Below the pieces are notes generated by a model. It saw only the letters and a list, made by a program, of their open reading frames with translations. It was not told where the DNA came from and did no database searches. Source: Cupriavidus yeoncheonensis (lineage in GTDB: Bacteria > Pseudomonadota > Gammaproteobacteria > Burkholderiales > Burkholderiaceae). Taken from it: DNA of 64,000 nucleotides. A program made the position numbers and the translations under genes. Below, one piece after another: positions 8,993 through 18,200 of this stretch. Where the stretch lies: assembly GCF_905397275.1 (NCBI RefSeq), contig NZ_CAJPUY010000024.1, positions 1 to 64,000 on the forward strand, given 5' to 3'. How positions within the stretch are numbered: the first letter of the stretch is position 1; each line of letters begins with the position of its first letter.

Positions 8993-10099
8993 TCATCGGT
9001 CGAGCTCCGCCCCGGCCAGCGCTGGTATCCGCTTCTTGATTTTCGAGACGGTGTGGAGCTTCACCCGCTGTGCCCACGGTCCATCGATGGTGCGCAGATT
9101 CTTGTCCTTGAGATGCGCCAGGCCAAGCTCGTCACTGAGTTGGGCAAGCGACGTCTCGACATCGAGCGAGAGGTTGGTGACGAGAACGTCGCCGCCATGG
9201 AAGACGAGGCTGTTCGACCAGAGAAAGCCGATGGGTGCCCCCTTGCGATCGATGCCACCGAAGTCGCCGAGCTTGGCGATCACCTGCCCCTGCGCCGGCT
9301 CGAGCACGAGAATCTCGTTGGACTGGTTGCACGCGATCCAGAGGTTGTCGTGCTCGTCGATGATCAGGCCGTCGGGCCCGCCGCCAATTCGGTTGACGAA
9401 GACTTCAGGCGTGCCGGGCTCGAGCGTCGAGCCGGTCACCGGTATCTTGACGACAGTGTCGTTCGCCGTATTGGCGACGAACAAGGCCGTCTTCCTGTTG
9501 TTGAACGCCAGGCCATTGGCGCCGATGGTCGGCGGGATCCGCGTCGGCTTCAGCAGCGCGCTGGTGACCCATGCCGACGCTTCGCCGCCGTCGGGTCCGA
9601 CCTTCCAGATGATGCCCTGGTGGGCGTCGGTCACGTAGACGTTTCCTGCGGGGTCGAACGTCATCCCGTCGAGGCCGGGGTTCTTGCTGGTGACTGTCAT
9701 GAACACGGACGAGGCACCCGTTCCGGGATCGACGCTCAGGACCTTCGCGCCCAGGTAATCGACGACGAGCAACTGGCCAGTCCGGGGATGGAAGCCGAGG
9801 TCTAGCAACAATCTGCTCGAGCCCTTGATGCGCACGGTGCGCAGGTGCTTGCCCTGCGGGTTGAACACAAGAAGCGTGCCCTCGCTCGTCCTGGGTTTGT
9901 TCGCCGCCACCGTGACGACGTAGACGTTGCCCTCGCGATCCACGGTGATCCCCTCGGGATGCGCCTCACCCGCGGGCAAAGTGGCAAATGTCTCAACCTT
10001 GCCGCGCTCCCAGGCTCTTGCGGCCAGCGGCGTCGCCAGCAACACGAGCAAAATCAGCATCGGCAGTATCGGCATCCTCTGGGCTTTGATCATTCTCAT
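8993..10099 (-). CDS. secreted SMP-30/NHL-like beta-propeller protein
   Basis: About 368 residues with an N-terminal signal (MPILPMLILLVLLATPLAARA) followed by repeated strands of a six-bladed propeller: EGITVDREGNVYVVTV, LDGMTFDPAGNVYVTDAHQG, ANGLAFNNRKTALFVANTAND and PDGLIIDEHDNLWIACN. These Asp/Asn-rich loops resemble SMP-30/gluconolactonase and strictosidine-synthase-like proteins, which use such loops to hold Ca2+ or Zn2+. It is probably periplasmic. The ATG at 10099 is the first in frame and is preceded by GAGCGAG. A lactone hydrolase role is possible but not shown. It lies between the cupin dioxygenase and CoA-transferase genes on the same strand. Confidence 0.75.
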   Translation of the reverse strand: MRMIKAQRMPILPMLILLVLLATPLAARAWERGKVETFATLPAGEAHPEGITVDREGNVYVVTVAANKPRTSEGTLLVFNPQGKHLRTVRIKGSSRLLLDLGFHPRTGQLLVVDYLGAKVLSVDPGTGASSVFMTVTSKNPGLDGMTFDPAGNVYVTDAHQGIIWKVGPDGGEASAWVTSALLKPTRIPPTIGANGLAFNNRKTALFVANTANDTVVKIPVTGSTLEPGTPEVFVNRIGGGPDGLIIDEHDNLWIACNQSNEILVLEPAQGQVIAKLGDFGGIDRKGAPIGFLWSNSLVFHGGDVLVTNLSLDVETSLAQLSDELGLAHLKDKNLRTIDGPWAQRVKLHTVSKIKKRIPALAGAELDR

Positions 10100-10236
10100 A
10101 TTGCACTCGCTCAATCTCGCGGATTGATGGATCGTTACTGATTGATCTGATCGGTGACGTATACGCTGGTCTATCAGGAGCAGAGGAACGGCACCGCGCA
10201 GGCCGGCGAGCGGCCTGCCATGGTGTAAGCCGCTTC

Positions 10237-10785
10237 TTATCCCTCGATAACGTCGGCACCGTTGCCGCGGACGTAGGGCACGGGTCCGATGCCGCGCGCC
10301 GCGGCGAGGGCCTGGATCGCGTACTGGATCGAGAGCGCGTCATTGAGCGAGTGGAAGGTGCCGTCCTCGTTGAAGCTCACCTGCGCGCCTTCGATCCAGG
10401 CGATGGTGATGGTGTCCTCGGTGTTGTCCTCGGGGGTGTAGAAGGTATGCACCGAGCCGCCGGGTTCGTACAGGTAAGAGCCGGCCGTCTGCGGCTGGTC
10501 GGGGTACTCGCGATACTTCCAGCAGCCCTGGATCGTCCACACCTGCGCCGTACCGGTGTGGTAGTGGATCGGCAAGGAACAACCAGGTTCCACGATGGCC
10601 ATGAAGACCCACTCTCCGCGCTCCGGGTCCAGGCGCAGCGGCTTGATGTGGATGCCCGGAAAGACATCCTTGATCAGCGGGATCTGCTCGATGTTGACGG
10701 TCAGGAGCTTGTCCTGCGGCAGGGCGGGCAGCGGCAGCTTGGCGCCGGTGGACGTGGTGGGCTGCGCGAGAATTCTTGCAGTCAT
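10237..10785 (-). CDS. cupin, 2,4'-dihydroxyacetophenone dioxygenase-like
   Basis: A 182-residue cupin. The metal site is visible as His74 and His76 in CSLPIHYHTGTAQVWTIQG, with His113 in GGSVHTFYTPEDN; a nearby Glu (YREYP) could complete a 3-His-1-Glu site. The motif WKYREYP and length agree with the 2,4'-dihydroxyacetophenone dioxygenase (DAD) family, which cleaves the carbon-carbon bond next to a ketone using non-haem iron. GGAGAC lies upstream of the ATG at 10785. The gene is preceded by the 42-bp palindrome at 10907-10948 and by a GntR regulator. Substrate unproven; other small cupins share the fold. Confidence 0.75.
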   Translation of the reverse strand: MTARILAQPTTSTGAKLPLPALPQDKLLTVNIEQIPLIKDVFPGIHIKPLRLDPERGEWVFMAIVEPGCSLPIHYHTGTAQVWTIQGCWKYREYPDQPQTAGSYLYEPGGSVHTFYTPEDNTEDTITIAWIEGAQVSFNEDGTFHSLNDALSIQYAIQALAAARGIGPVPYVRGNGADVIEG

Positions 10786-10906
10786 GAGTTGTCTCCGTTT
10801 GTTGGAGGATGAGAAACAGTGGAAGAAATCCGCCCTTTGATGAGACGGAAGGGGCACGCCGGTCCGGCGGTGTCGCGGACCCGATGCCGGCCCCGCATGT
10901 CATTTC

Positions 10907-10948
10907 TAAAACTCCTAAACTTCTAATATTAGAATGTTAGGAGTTTTA
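10907..10948. promoter_or_regulatory. 42-bp nested palindrome, likely GntR operator
   Basis: An AT-rich palindrome in GC-rich DNA. Outer arms TAAAACTCCTAA (10907-10918) and TTAGGAGTTTTA (10937-10948) are perfect complements. Between them lies the 14-base perfect palindrome TTCTAATATTAGAA (10921-10934). Only the two bases between the inner and outer parts break symmetry on each side. It lies 46 bases after the stop of the GntR gene and 122 bases before the cupin dioxygenase start. No T-run follows the hairpin, so an operator is more likely than a terminator. Confidence 0.6.
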
Positions 10949-10993
10949 GAGAGGGCTGACCGCCCTCGTTTACCCTAGAACTGGATGAAGGCT

Positions 10994-11818
10994 TTAGCCC
11001 TGCTTGCGCTCGCTAACGGCTTGCCGTTGGGGTTCGGTGATGGCCGGCGCCGTCTTCAAGGCGGACACGGGGATGTCGATTTCGGAGACGTAGCGGTCAC
11101 CCCGATACCAGGTGACGCCTGCGTACAGCACGCTGCCCTTGCCGTCAAGAAGGCGCCGCGACATCTTCGCGACGGGTGCGGCGAAAGGGATCTTCAGCAT
11201 GTCGCACAGGGGAAAATCCGCCGGCATCACGGTCATGCGTTGTCGCACACGCTTGCTCCGCGAGCCCAGTTCATCGAGCACCGCGGCGAGGAGCTTTTTC
11301 TTCCTGGCGGTGTCCTTGGGCAAGGCATCGAAGACCGGGGCCAACACATAGATCTCCGCGTAGCAGAATGGCTCGCCGGAATAGGTGTGCAGCTTGCGGA
11401 CACAGACGTATTCGCCGTCCGACCGGTCGCCCGGTCCGAGCAGTTCCTGTGGCACCCCGGTGCGGCGCCGGACTTCGAGTACCTCAAAGGCGAGCGCCTC
11501 AGGCGCAGCGAACGGATCGTTGATCGCCAGTTCGAGCTCGCCCGTGGCGGCGGGCAGGGCAGCCACGTGGGTCCCGATGCCCCGCTGGCTGCGAATCAGC
11601 CCTTCTTTGGAAAGCAGCTCATACGCCTGCCGGACGCTGACGACGGCAACGCCGAGGTCAGCCGCGAGCTGCGTGATCGGCGGCAGCAGCATGCCCAGCG
11701 GATACTCGCCCTTTGCGATCCGGTGCCTCAGCAACGAAGCCAGCCGCTGATATTGCGCAACGCCCCGTTCAGCCGACAGTTCCGGCCGCTCAGTCCCCGT
11801 AGTTCGATCGTCCGTCAT
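10994..11818 (-). CDS. GntR family regulator, HutC/UTRA type
   Basis: A 274-residue regulator. The winged HTH covers about residues 20-85 (QYQRLASLLRHRIAKGEYPLG and VVSVRQAYELLSKEGLIRSQRGIGTHV). The rest is a UTRA-type effector domain with RKLHTYSGEPFCYAEIYVLAP and a final WYRGDRYVSEIDIPV. It is a clear relative of the GntR protein at 4268-5083, matching in both domains. The ATG at 11818 is chosen because AGG is eight bases upstream; an ATG two codons earlier has no spacing for a ribosome binding site. It reads towards the palindrome at 10907-10948 and the dioxygenase, which it probably controls. Confidence 0.88.
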   Translation of the reverse strand: MTDDRTTGTERPELSAERGVAQYQRLASLLRHRIAKGEYPLGMLLPPITQLAADLGVAVVSVRQAYELLSKEGLIRSQRGIGTHVAALPAATGELELAINDPFAAPEALAFEVLEVRRRTGVPQELLGPGDRSDGEYVCVRKLHTYSGEPFCYAEIYVLAPVFDALPKDTARKKKLLAAVLDELGSRSKRVRQRMTVMPADFPLCDMLKIPFAAPVAKMSRRLLDGKGSVLYAGVTWYRGDRYVSEIDIPVSALKTAPAITEPQRQAVSERKQG

Positions 11819-12092
11819 TCCCATTGCCTGACATTCTGAACCTTGGAGTATGCACCAGAAGGACGGGGGGCCGTCAGCTGGCAGGCGTCCGCCGTCGGTC
11901 GATTGGACTCCCAGGAGTCGAGATGTGGCACGGTGGCTCCGGACCCGGAAGATCCGTCCCCCAGCTCTCGTCCGCCCGGGCGGCCGTGGGGACCACGGGG
12001 GTAGCCTGGTTCCCTTGCTGAGAAGATGTCCACGGCGGACCAGGACCCGGAACTGGTAAACTCGTCGGCTTCTGGACGGCCATAACTGCAAG

Positions 12093-12800
12093 ATGCCTAC
12101 CCCTGTCTCCCCCACAGATCACCGTCCCCGCGTCGCCGCCGAGCGTCGCGCGCGCATGCGCAAGAGACTGCTGGAAAGCGCGATGATCGTGTTCGCGCAG
12201 AAGGGTCTTGGGGCCGGTGTCATTCCGGAAGTGGTCGCTGCGGCGGAAGTCTCGAAAGGCTCGTTCTACAATTATTTCCGCACCAACGAGGAATTGCTGA
12301 TGGGGGTCAGCGAGGAATTGAGCAACGAGATGCTGGCGCTGATCGAGGGCGCCGTGGGCGGGATCGAGGACCCGGCGTTGCGAGTGGCCACCGGCGTCCG
12401 ATCGTACCTGCACCTGGTGCGGTCGTATCCGATCGTCGCCCGCTTTCTTTGCAGCGCTGGCCTCAGCTTGGCTGGCAAGGGCAGTGCCATGTTCGACTAC
12501 CTGCCGCCGGACCTCAAGGAAGGCCAGAAGCGAGGGTTCTTCAGCCCCATGCCGATCGACGCCGCTGTCGACTTGATCGCGGGCACCTGCCTCATTGCCG
12601 TGCATCGGATGACCAACAGCCGCACGGCTAAGCGCTATCCGGAAACCCTTGTCGAGGCCATGCTGCGCGGGCTCGGCATCGGCGCGGCCATGGCGCACGC
12701 ATTGACAGAAGCGCCCGTCCCAAAGCTGACGGCACCGCCCGATTCGATGCTGGCGAAGACGCAAGCACGAACGGAGTCCGCAAACGGTGCCTCCGCCTGA
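12093..12800 (+). CDS. TetR/AcrR family transcriptional regulator
   Basis: A 235-residue TetR regulator. After an 18-residue tail the HTH region reads RARMRKRLLESAMIVFAQKG, then EVVAAAEVSKGSFYNYFRTNEELL. The C-terminal half is helical, with GVRSYLHLVRSYPIVARFL, and ends in a Pro/Ala-rich tail. It is divergent from the GntR gene and convergent with another TetR gene that shares the same organisation, so the two probably arose by duplication. The ribosome binding site is weak (only GCAAG just before the ATG). Targets unknown. Confidence 0.85.
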   Translation: MPTPVSPTDHRPRVAAERRARMRKRLLESAMIVFAQKGLGAGVIPEVVAAAEVSKGSFYNYFRTNEELLMGVSEELSNEMLALIEGAVGGIEDPALRVATGVRSYLHLVRSYPIVARFLCSAGLSLAGKGSAMFDYLPPDLKEGQKRGFFSPMPIDAAVDLIAGTCLIAVHRMTNSRTAKRYPETLVEAMLRGLGIGAAMAHALTEAPVPKLTAPPDSMLAKTQARTESANGASA

Positions 12801-12836
12801 CTCGTCGGATACGGCCAGGGTTGTCGGCGGACAGGT

Positions 12837-13598
12837 TCATCCTGCCGCGATACCAAGGGTAGCAGCCAAGGCGCCGACAAGCTGAGCCTCGTCTCCATCG
12901 GGCAGCGTCCGGGCGATCTCGTCCGCGCTGTGTGCGTCAATCCCTAGCGCTCGCAGCGCCATGGCGGCCGCTTGCTCTGAATAGTCTTCCCGGCTATCCG
13001 ATTCCCGCATCCGCTGGATCGTGCCCAGCACAGCCCCCACAACGATATTGAGCGCGATGGCCATCGGCATGCGCGTGAAGCGCCCTTGCCGGAAGCCCTC
13101 CTCGATGTCAGTGCGCACGAATTCCAGCATATTCGGCCCTTGTTCGCCCGGCCATCCCACGTGCGCGAGAAAGTCGGCGACTGCCGAGTAGTGCAAGGCA
13201 AGCCGCGACGCGAGCCGAATGCCGCGCGCCACCAGCCGAGCCGGATCGTCAATTCCGCGCACCAACGGATCGACGGTGCGGACGATCTGGTTGGCGATTT
13301 CAGTGGCGAGTACCCGGATCAGGGCATCTGGAGACGGAAAGTACTTGTAAAACGTTCCGCGTGACACGCCCGCCTCCCCGATCACGTCGTCAACCGACAT
13401 GGCGGCGTGGCCCTTGCTCGCCACCAGCTTCAGCGCGCTGTGCAGAAGCCGCCAACGCATTCGCTCGCGGCGTTCGGCACCAACACGCTGACGATGGTTC
13501 GCCATTTGCGGCGGCCGACTTCCAACATCGAACTCATCGTTCGGGTGATCTTCCTTCCGCTCCGCCTCGGTCTTCGGTGAGATAGCCGGTTTTGTCAT
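12837..13598 (-). CDS. TetR/AcrR family regulator, probable repressor of the RND pump
   Basis: A 253-residue TetR regulator with a long charged N-terminal tail. The HTH region is RERMRWRLLHSALKLVASKG followed by DDVIGEAGVSRGTFYKYFPSPDALI. It resembles the convergent TetR at 12093-12800 in the tail (VGAERRERMRWRLLHSA against VAAERRARMRKRLLESA) and in the effector half. It is divergent from the RND operon starting at 14111, the usual layout of a pump repressor. Two similar short palindromes lie at the two ends of the shared intergenic region. The ATG at 13598 lacks a clear ribosome binding site, and an internal ATG at 13505 is possible. Confidence 0.85.
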   Translation of the reverse strand: MTKPAISPKTEAERKEDHPNDEFDVGSRPPQMANHRQRVGAERRERMRWRLLHSALKLVASKGHAAMSVDDVIGEAGVSRGTFYKYFPSPDALIRVLATEIANQIVRTVDPLVRGIDDPARLVARGIRLASRLALHYSAVADFLAHVGWPGEQGPNMLEFVRTDIEEGFRQGRFTRMPMAIALNIVVGAVLGTIQRMRESDSREDYSEQAAAMALRALGIDAHSADEIARTLPDGDEAQLVGALAATLGIAAG

Positions 13599-13610
13599 GG
13601 TGCAACTATG

Positions 13611-13621
13611 TTCATTATGAA
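13611..13621. promoter_or_regulatory. short palindrome TTCATTATGAA near tetR start
   Basis: A perfect 11-base inverted repeat (TTCAT-T-ATGAA), 13 bases upstream of the TetR start codon. Its core TCATnATGA recurs at 13917-13925, next to the RND promoter. The position suits autorepression. Confidence 0.4.
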
Positions 13622-13910
13622 AAAAGGTTCAACCGGACGTCGTCATCCTGCTGCGTCGTGCAATACGCGTAACTAACATGGCGCGCCGGTCCTCCTCGCT
13701 GTACCTGGCTCCCGGGCGAGACGAAGGCTCGCATCGTCTCTTCCAGCTGTAAGCATCGAAGGAAGCGCGACTTGGCGCATCAAGATCCCTAACGGCCGCC
13801 TGCGCTTTGCCGCGCTCCGACGCCGCCCCACACTTAAGAGCCGTTCGCCACGGCCCTCTGTTCCGCATCCAGAGGAGGCGGTGCCAGTTGCGCATCCTCG
13901 CATATTACAC

Positions 13911-13948
13911 TAATCGTCATCATGACATTTAGTTCAAGATGATATATA
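13911..13948 (+). promoter_or_regulatory. probable RND operon promoter with palindrome
   Basis: A perfect 11-base palindrome GTCAT-C-ATGAC (13916-13926) is followed by the AT-rich GATATATAG, giving a TATATA -10 candidate at 13943-13948. The -35 is poor (ATGACA, 15 bases away). The palindrome would overlap the -35 and block polymerase if the divergent TetR bound it. The rest of the 13599-14110 gap, over 500 bases, shows no convincing gene. Confidence 0.4.
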
Positions 13949-14110
13949 GTTCGTTCCGTCGATACCGACGCCCCGATCCCGCAGCGACTGGACCACCCCG
14001 TCAGGCGAGCCGGGCTGCATGCGGCTCGACGCACTTTTGGCGGATTGGCGCACGGCGGCCAGGACCCCACAACGGCCGCCCCTGCAGCGGATCTGAAAGG
14101 AAGGCAGAAA

Positions 14111-15217
14111 TTGACCCTGAACCCTAAAACCCTAGCCCTTGGACTGATCGCGGCCTACGCGGTCGCCGCCTGTTCCCCGGCCGAGCCCCCTCAGCATGAG
14201 GAAGTGCGTCCGGTGCGCACCATCATTGCCGGTCAGACCTCTGGCACCGTCGGCGCGAGCTATTCAGGTGAGATTCGCGCCCGGTACGAGAGCCAGCTTG
14301 GCTTCCGTACGGGCGGAAAGATCGTCGCGCGGCTCGTCGACGTGGGCGCCCACGTCAAGCGCGGACAGGTATTACTACGGCTTGACCCGACGCAGGAGGC
14401 CTTGCAAGTGACAGCCGCCTCCGCTGATGTCGACGCCGCACGCAGCCGGGTCGCGCAGGCGCGTGTGGATGTAAAGCGAATCGAACAACTGCTGGCGCGC
14501 AATTTTGCTTCGCAGGCTGAACTGGACCAGCAGCGACTCGCATTGGACCAGTCCGAAGCGCAATTGCGCTCTGCATTGGCGCGCCAGCGGCTGAATGCAA
14601 ACCAGGAGGGGTTCACCACACTGGTGGCGGACCGCGATGGGGTGGTCAGCACAATCAGCGCCGAGGCCGGCCAGGTCGTGGCAGCGGGGCAGTCCGTCGT
14701 GACAGTGGCGGCCGACGGTGAGCGCGAGGTGGCGATCAACATTCCGGAGTCCCGCGTCGAAGAACTGCGCAAGGCCAAGGCTCTGCAGGTCTCGGTCTGG
14801 GCTCATCCGGACAAGGCTTGGACTGGCTCGCTCCGGGAGTTGGCCCCGGACACCGATAGCGTGACGCGCACCTATTCGGCGCGCATTTCGATTCAGCATC
14901 CTGACGAGACGCTGCTGCGACTCGGCATGACGGCGTCGGTGTTCGCGCCGGATGTGGACGGGAACCGAGCGATCCGGCTGCCGCTAACCGCGATCGTGGA
15001 CCGCGGCAATAGCAGCCAGGTGTGGATCGTGCCCCCGAAGAGCTCGCGTGTCCAGGCGCGCGACGTCCAGCTTGGCAGTGCGCAGAAGGACAGCGTACTC
15101 GTCACGGCGGGCCTGTTTGGTGGCGAAACCGTGGTGACGGCGGGCGTGCATATGCTCAAGGCTGGTCAACGCGTCAAAGTCATAGAGGCTGCGACCCAGG
15201 CAGGGAGCGACAAATGA
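14111..15217 (+). CDS. RND efflux periplasmic adaptor lipoprotein (HlyD/AcrA-type)
   Basis: About 368 residues. The start is taken as TTG at 14111 because AAAGGAAGG lies seven bases upstream and the product begins with a lipoprotein signal (LALGLIAAYAVAAC, lipid-carrying Cys near residue 21). The adaptor plan follows: LGFRTGGKIVARLVDVGAHVKRGQ (first lipoyl half), a helical hairpin with AAS...ARSRVAQARVDVKRIEQLLAR and SQAELDQQRLALDQSEAQL, the second lipoyl half TLVADRDGVVSTISAEAGQVVAAGQ, then beta-barrel and membrane-proximal domains. It would link the inner-membrane pump to the TolC-like channel. Its stop overlaps the pump start (ATGA). Confidence 0.9.
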   Translation: MTLNPKTLALGLIAAYAVAACSPAEPPQHEEVRPVRTIIAGQTSGTVGASYSGEIRARYESQLGFRTGGKIVARLVDVGAHVKRGQVLLRLDPTQEALQVTAASADVDAARSRVAQARVDVKRIEQLLARNFASQAELDQQRLALDQSEAQLRSALARQRLNANQEGFTTLVADRDGVVSTISAEAGQVVAAGQSVVTVAADGEREVAINIPESRVEELRKAKALQVSVWAHPDKAWTGSLRELAPDTDSVTRTYSARISIQHPDETLLRLGMTASVFAPDVDGNRAIRLPLTAIVDRGNSSQVWIVPPKSSRVQARDVQLGSAQKDSVLVTAGLFGGETVVTAGVHMLKAGQRVKVIEAATQAGSDK

Positions 15218-18200
15218 AGGGCATCAATCTCTCAGAATGGGCGCTCAAGCACCAGCAGATGATCGCCTTCCTGCTGTTGCTGCTGTCCGTGACCGGCATC
15301 CTGGCCTACACCAGCCTGGGCCAGAAAGAAGACCCCGAGTTCACCATCAAGACCATGGTGGTGCAGGCCTACTGGCCCGGCAGTTCGGCGCAGCAAATGG
15401 CGGATCAGGTCACCGACAAGATCGAGCGCAAACTGCAGGAAGTCGCGGAGATCGACTACACGTCCAGCTATGTGAAGCCGGGCGAGACTCAGATCAAGGT
15501 CAACCTGCGCGAAGACGTGCCGCCGAAAGCGGTTCCGGACGTTTGGTACCAGGTACGCAAGAAGCTGGGCGATATCCGGCAGACCCTGCCCCAGGGCACG
15601 CAAGGCCCGTTCTTCAACGACGAGTTTGGCGATACATTCGGCAACATGTATGCGTTGACCGGAGACGGCTTCAGCTATGAGGACCTGCGCCGCTTCGCCG
15701 ACGCCGCGCGCAACGAATTTCTGCGTGTGTCCGACGTCAACAAGGTGGACCTGATTGGCAAGCAGGAAGAGAAGATCTATGTGGAGATGTCCACCGCCAA
15801 ACTGGCGTCGCTGGGCCTGGATCCCGCCCTCATCGCCTCGACGCTCGCCCAGACCAACGCGGTGACCGCTGCGGGCACGGTACAGACCACGAGCGAGCAG
15901 GTGCGCCTGACAGTGGGCGGTGAGTTCGATTCGGTCGACAACATCCGCGCGATTGGCATCCATGCCGGCGGCCGGACCTTCCGCCTGGGCGACATTGCCG
16001 AGGTCCACCGAGGCTTTATCGAGCCGGCAGCACAACGCATGCGTTTCAACGGTACCGAGACGATGGGCTTGGCGGTAAGCATGCGCAAGGGGGGCGATGT
16101 AATCCACCTGGGCAGCCAGCTGGACGAAACCGTGCGGCGTATCCGCGCCGAACTGCCAGTCGGCGTGGAGATTCATGCCGTCAGCGACCAGCCCCGTGTG
16201 GTCGAGCACTCGGTATTCGAGTTCAAGAAGAGCCTGACCGAGGCCGTGGTGATCGTGCTGGCTGTCAGCTTCTTGTCTCTGGGCGTGCGCAGTGGGCTGG
16301 TGGTTGCCATGAGCATCCCGCTGGTCCTCGCCATGACCTTTCTCGCGATGTATGTGCTCGGCATCGAGCTGCAGCGGATTTCGCTGGGCGCCCTGATCAT
16401 TGCGCTCGGCCTGTTGGTTGACGACGCCATCATTGCCGTCGAGATGATGGCCCTGAAGCTTGAACAGGGCTGGGACAAATTCCGCGCTGCCACTTATGCG
16501 TACACAGCGACCGCATTCCCGATGTTGACCGGCACGCTTATCACCGCGGCAGGCTTCCTGCCAGTGGGCTTTGCCAAGTCGGGAACCGGTGAGTATGTGT
16601 TTTCGCTGTTTCAGGTGGTGGGCATTTCACTGTTGCTGTCGTGGGTGGTCGCGGTCCTGTTCACTCCATATATCGGTTTCAAGCTGCTCAAGCAGGAAGC
16701 GCACGCTTCCCATGACGAAGATGCGGTGTATCAAAGCGGTTTCTACGTCAAGTTCCGCCATTTCATCGACTTCTGCCTGACCCACCGTCGCTGGGTGATC
16801 GCCATTACTTTCGCGGCATTCGCCGGCTCGCTCGCCCTGTTCAAGGTCGTGCCGCAGCAGTTTTTCCCGGCATCGGACCGTCCCGAGTTGATCGTGGATC
16901 TGTGGATGCCCAAGGCTTCGACGTTCGACGCCAGCGAGCGCGAGGTTCGTGATCTCGAACGCCTGCTCAAGCGCGACGCCGATATCGAAGCCGTCACGAG
17001 TTTCGTCGGCAATGGGGCGCCCCGGTTCTACCTGCCGCTGGACGTACAGACGCCCAATCTCAACCTCGGCGAGTTGATGGTCATGACCAAGGGTGGCGAG
17101 GCACGCGAGCGGGTCATGGCGAAGATCGACAAGCTGTTCGACGAGCGCTTCGCGAACGTGCGGGGCCGGGTTCTGCGGCTGGAGAACGGTCCGCCCGTCG
17201 GTTATCCCGTCCAGTTCCGGGTCTTCGGCAGCGACAACGCCAAGGTTCGCGAAATCGGAGAGCGCGTGGCCGCCATCATGCGTGACAACCCGAACCTGCG
17301 CCGCGTCAATGTCGACTGGGGCGAGCGGGTCAAGCGCATGCAGGTCGATGTCGACCAGGACAAGGCACGCGTGCTCGGCGTCAGTTCGGGTCAGATCAAG
17401 GAAGCGCTGCAGGCATCGCTGTCCGGCACGCCGGTCACCCAGTACCGCGAAGGAGACCAGGGGCTGGACGTGGTCGCGCGTCTGGTCGAGGCTGAACGCA
17501 CAGATCTGAATAACCTCAAGGATGCCAAGATCTATCTGCGCGACGGCAAGTTCGTGCCGGTTTCACAGGTCGCGAGGCTGTCTCTGGAGAGCGAGGACAG
17601 CGAACTCTGGCGACGCAACCGCATCCCGACACTGACCGTACGCGCCGACGTCTCGGGTGGCCAGGCGCCGGACGTTACGCGGGTGCTGATGCCAAAGATC
17701 GAGGAGCTGACCAGGGCACTGCCGCTGGGTTATGGCATCGACGTCGGTGGCGCGACCGAATCGAGTGCGAAAGCGCAAAAGTCCGTCTTTGCCGTGATGC
17801 CAGTGACCGTCATCATCGTGCTCTTGCTTCTGATGATCCAACTGCAGGACATGAAGAAGACGGGCATGGTGCTGCTGACCGCGCCGCTGGGCCTGATCGG
17901 TGTGAGCGCGATCATGGCGGCCTTCCACATCCCTTTCGGCTTCGTGGCGATGCTGGGGGTGATTGCGCTGGCCGGCATGATCATCCGCAACTCGGTGATT
18001 CTCGTGGTGCAAATCGACCACGACGTGGCGGCGGGCGTGCCCTTGTGGACGGCCATCGTTGAATCCGCCGTACGTCGACTGCGGCCTATCGTTCTCACCG
18101 CCCTGGCCGCCATCCTTGGCATGGTGCCTTTGACCCATTCGGTGTTCTGGGGTCCGATGGCGTGGGCCATCATGGGCGGCCTGGCCGTCGCAACGTTGCT

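Noticed and set aside
11906..11919. Palindrome GACTCC-CA-GGAGTC between the divergent GntR and TetR genes
   Set aside because: Six-base arms in GC-rich DNA are expected by chance, no second copy or promoter element supports it, and it lies 87 bases from the nearest start codon.
13629..13895. An 88-codon minus-strand frame in the tetR-RND gap
   Set aside because: Arg-rich composition without a ribosome binding site or family resemblance.
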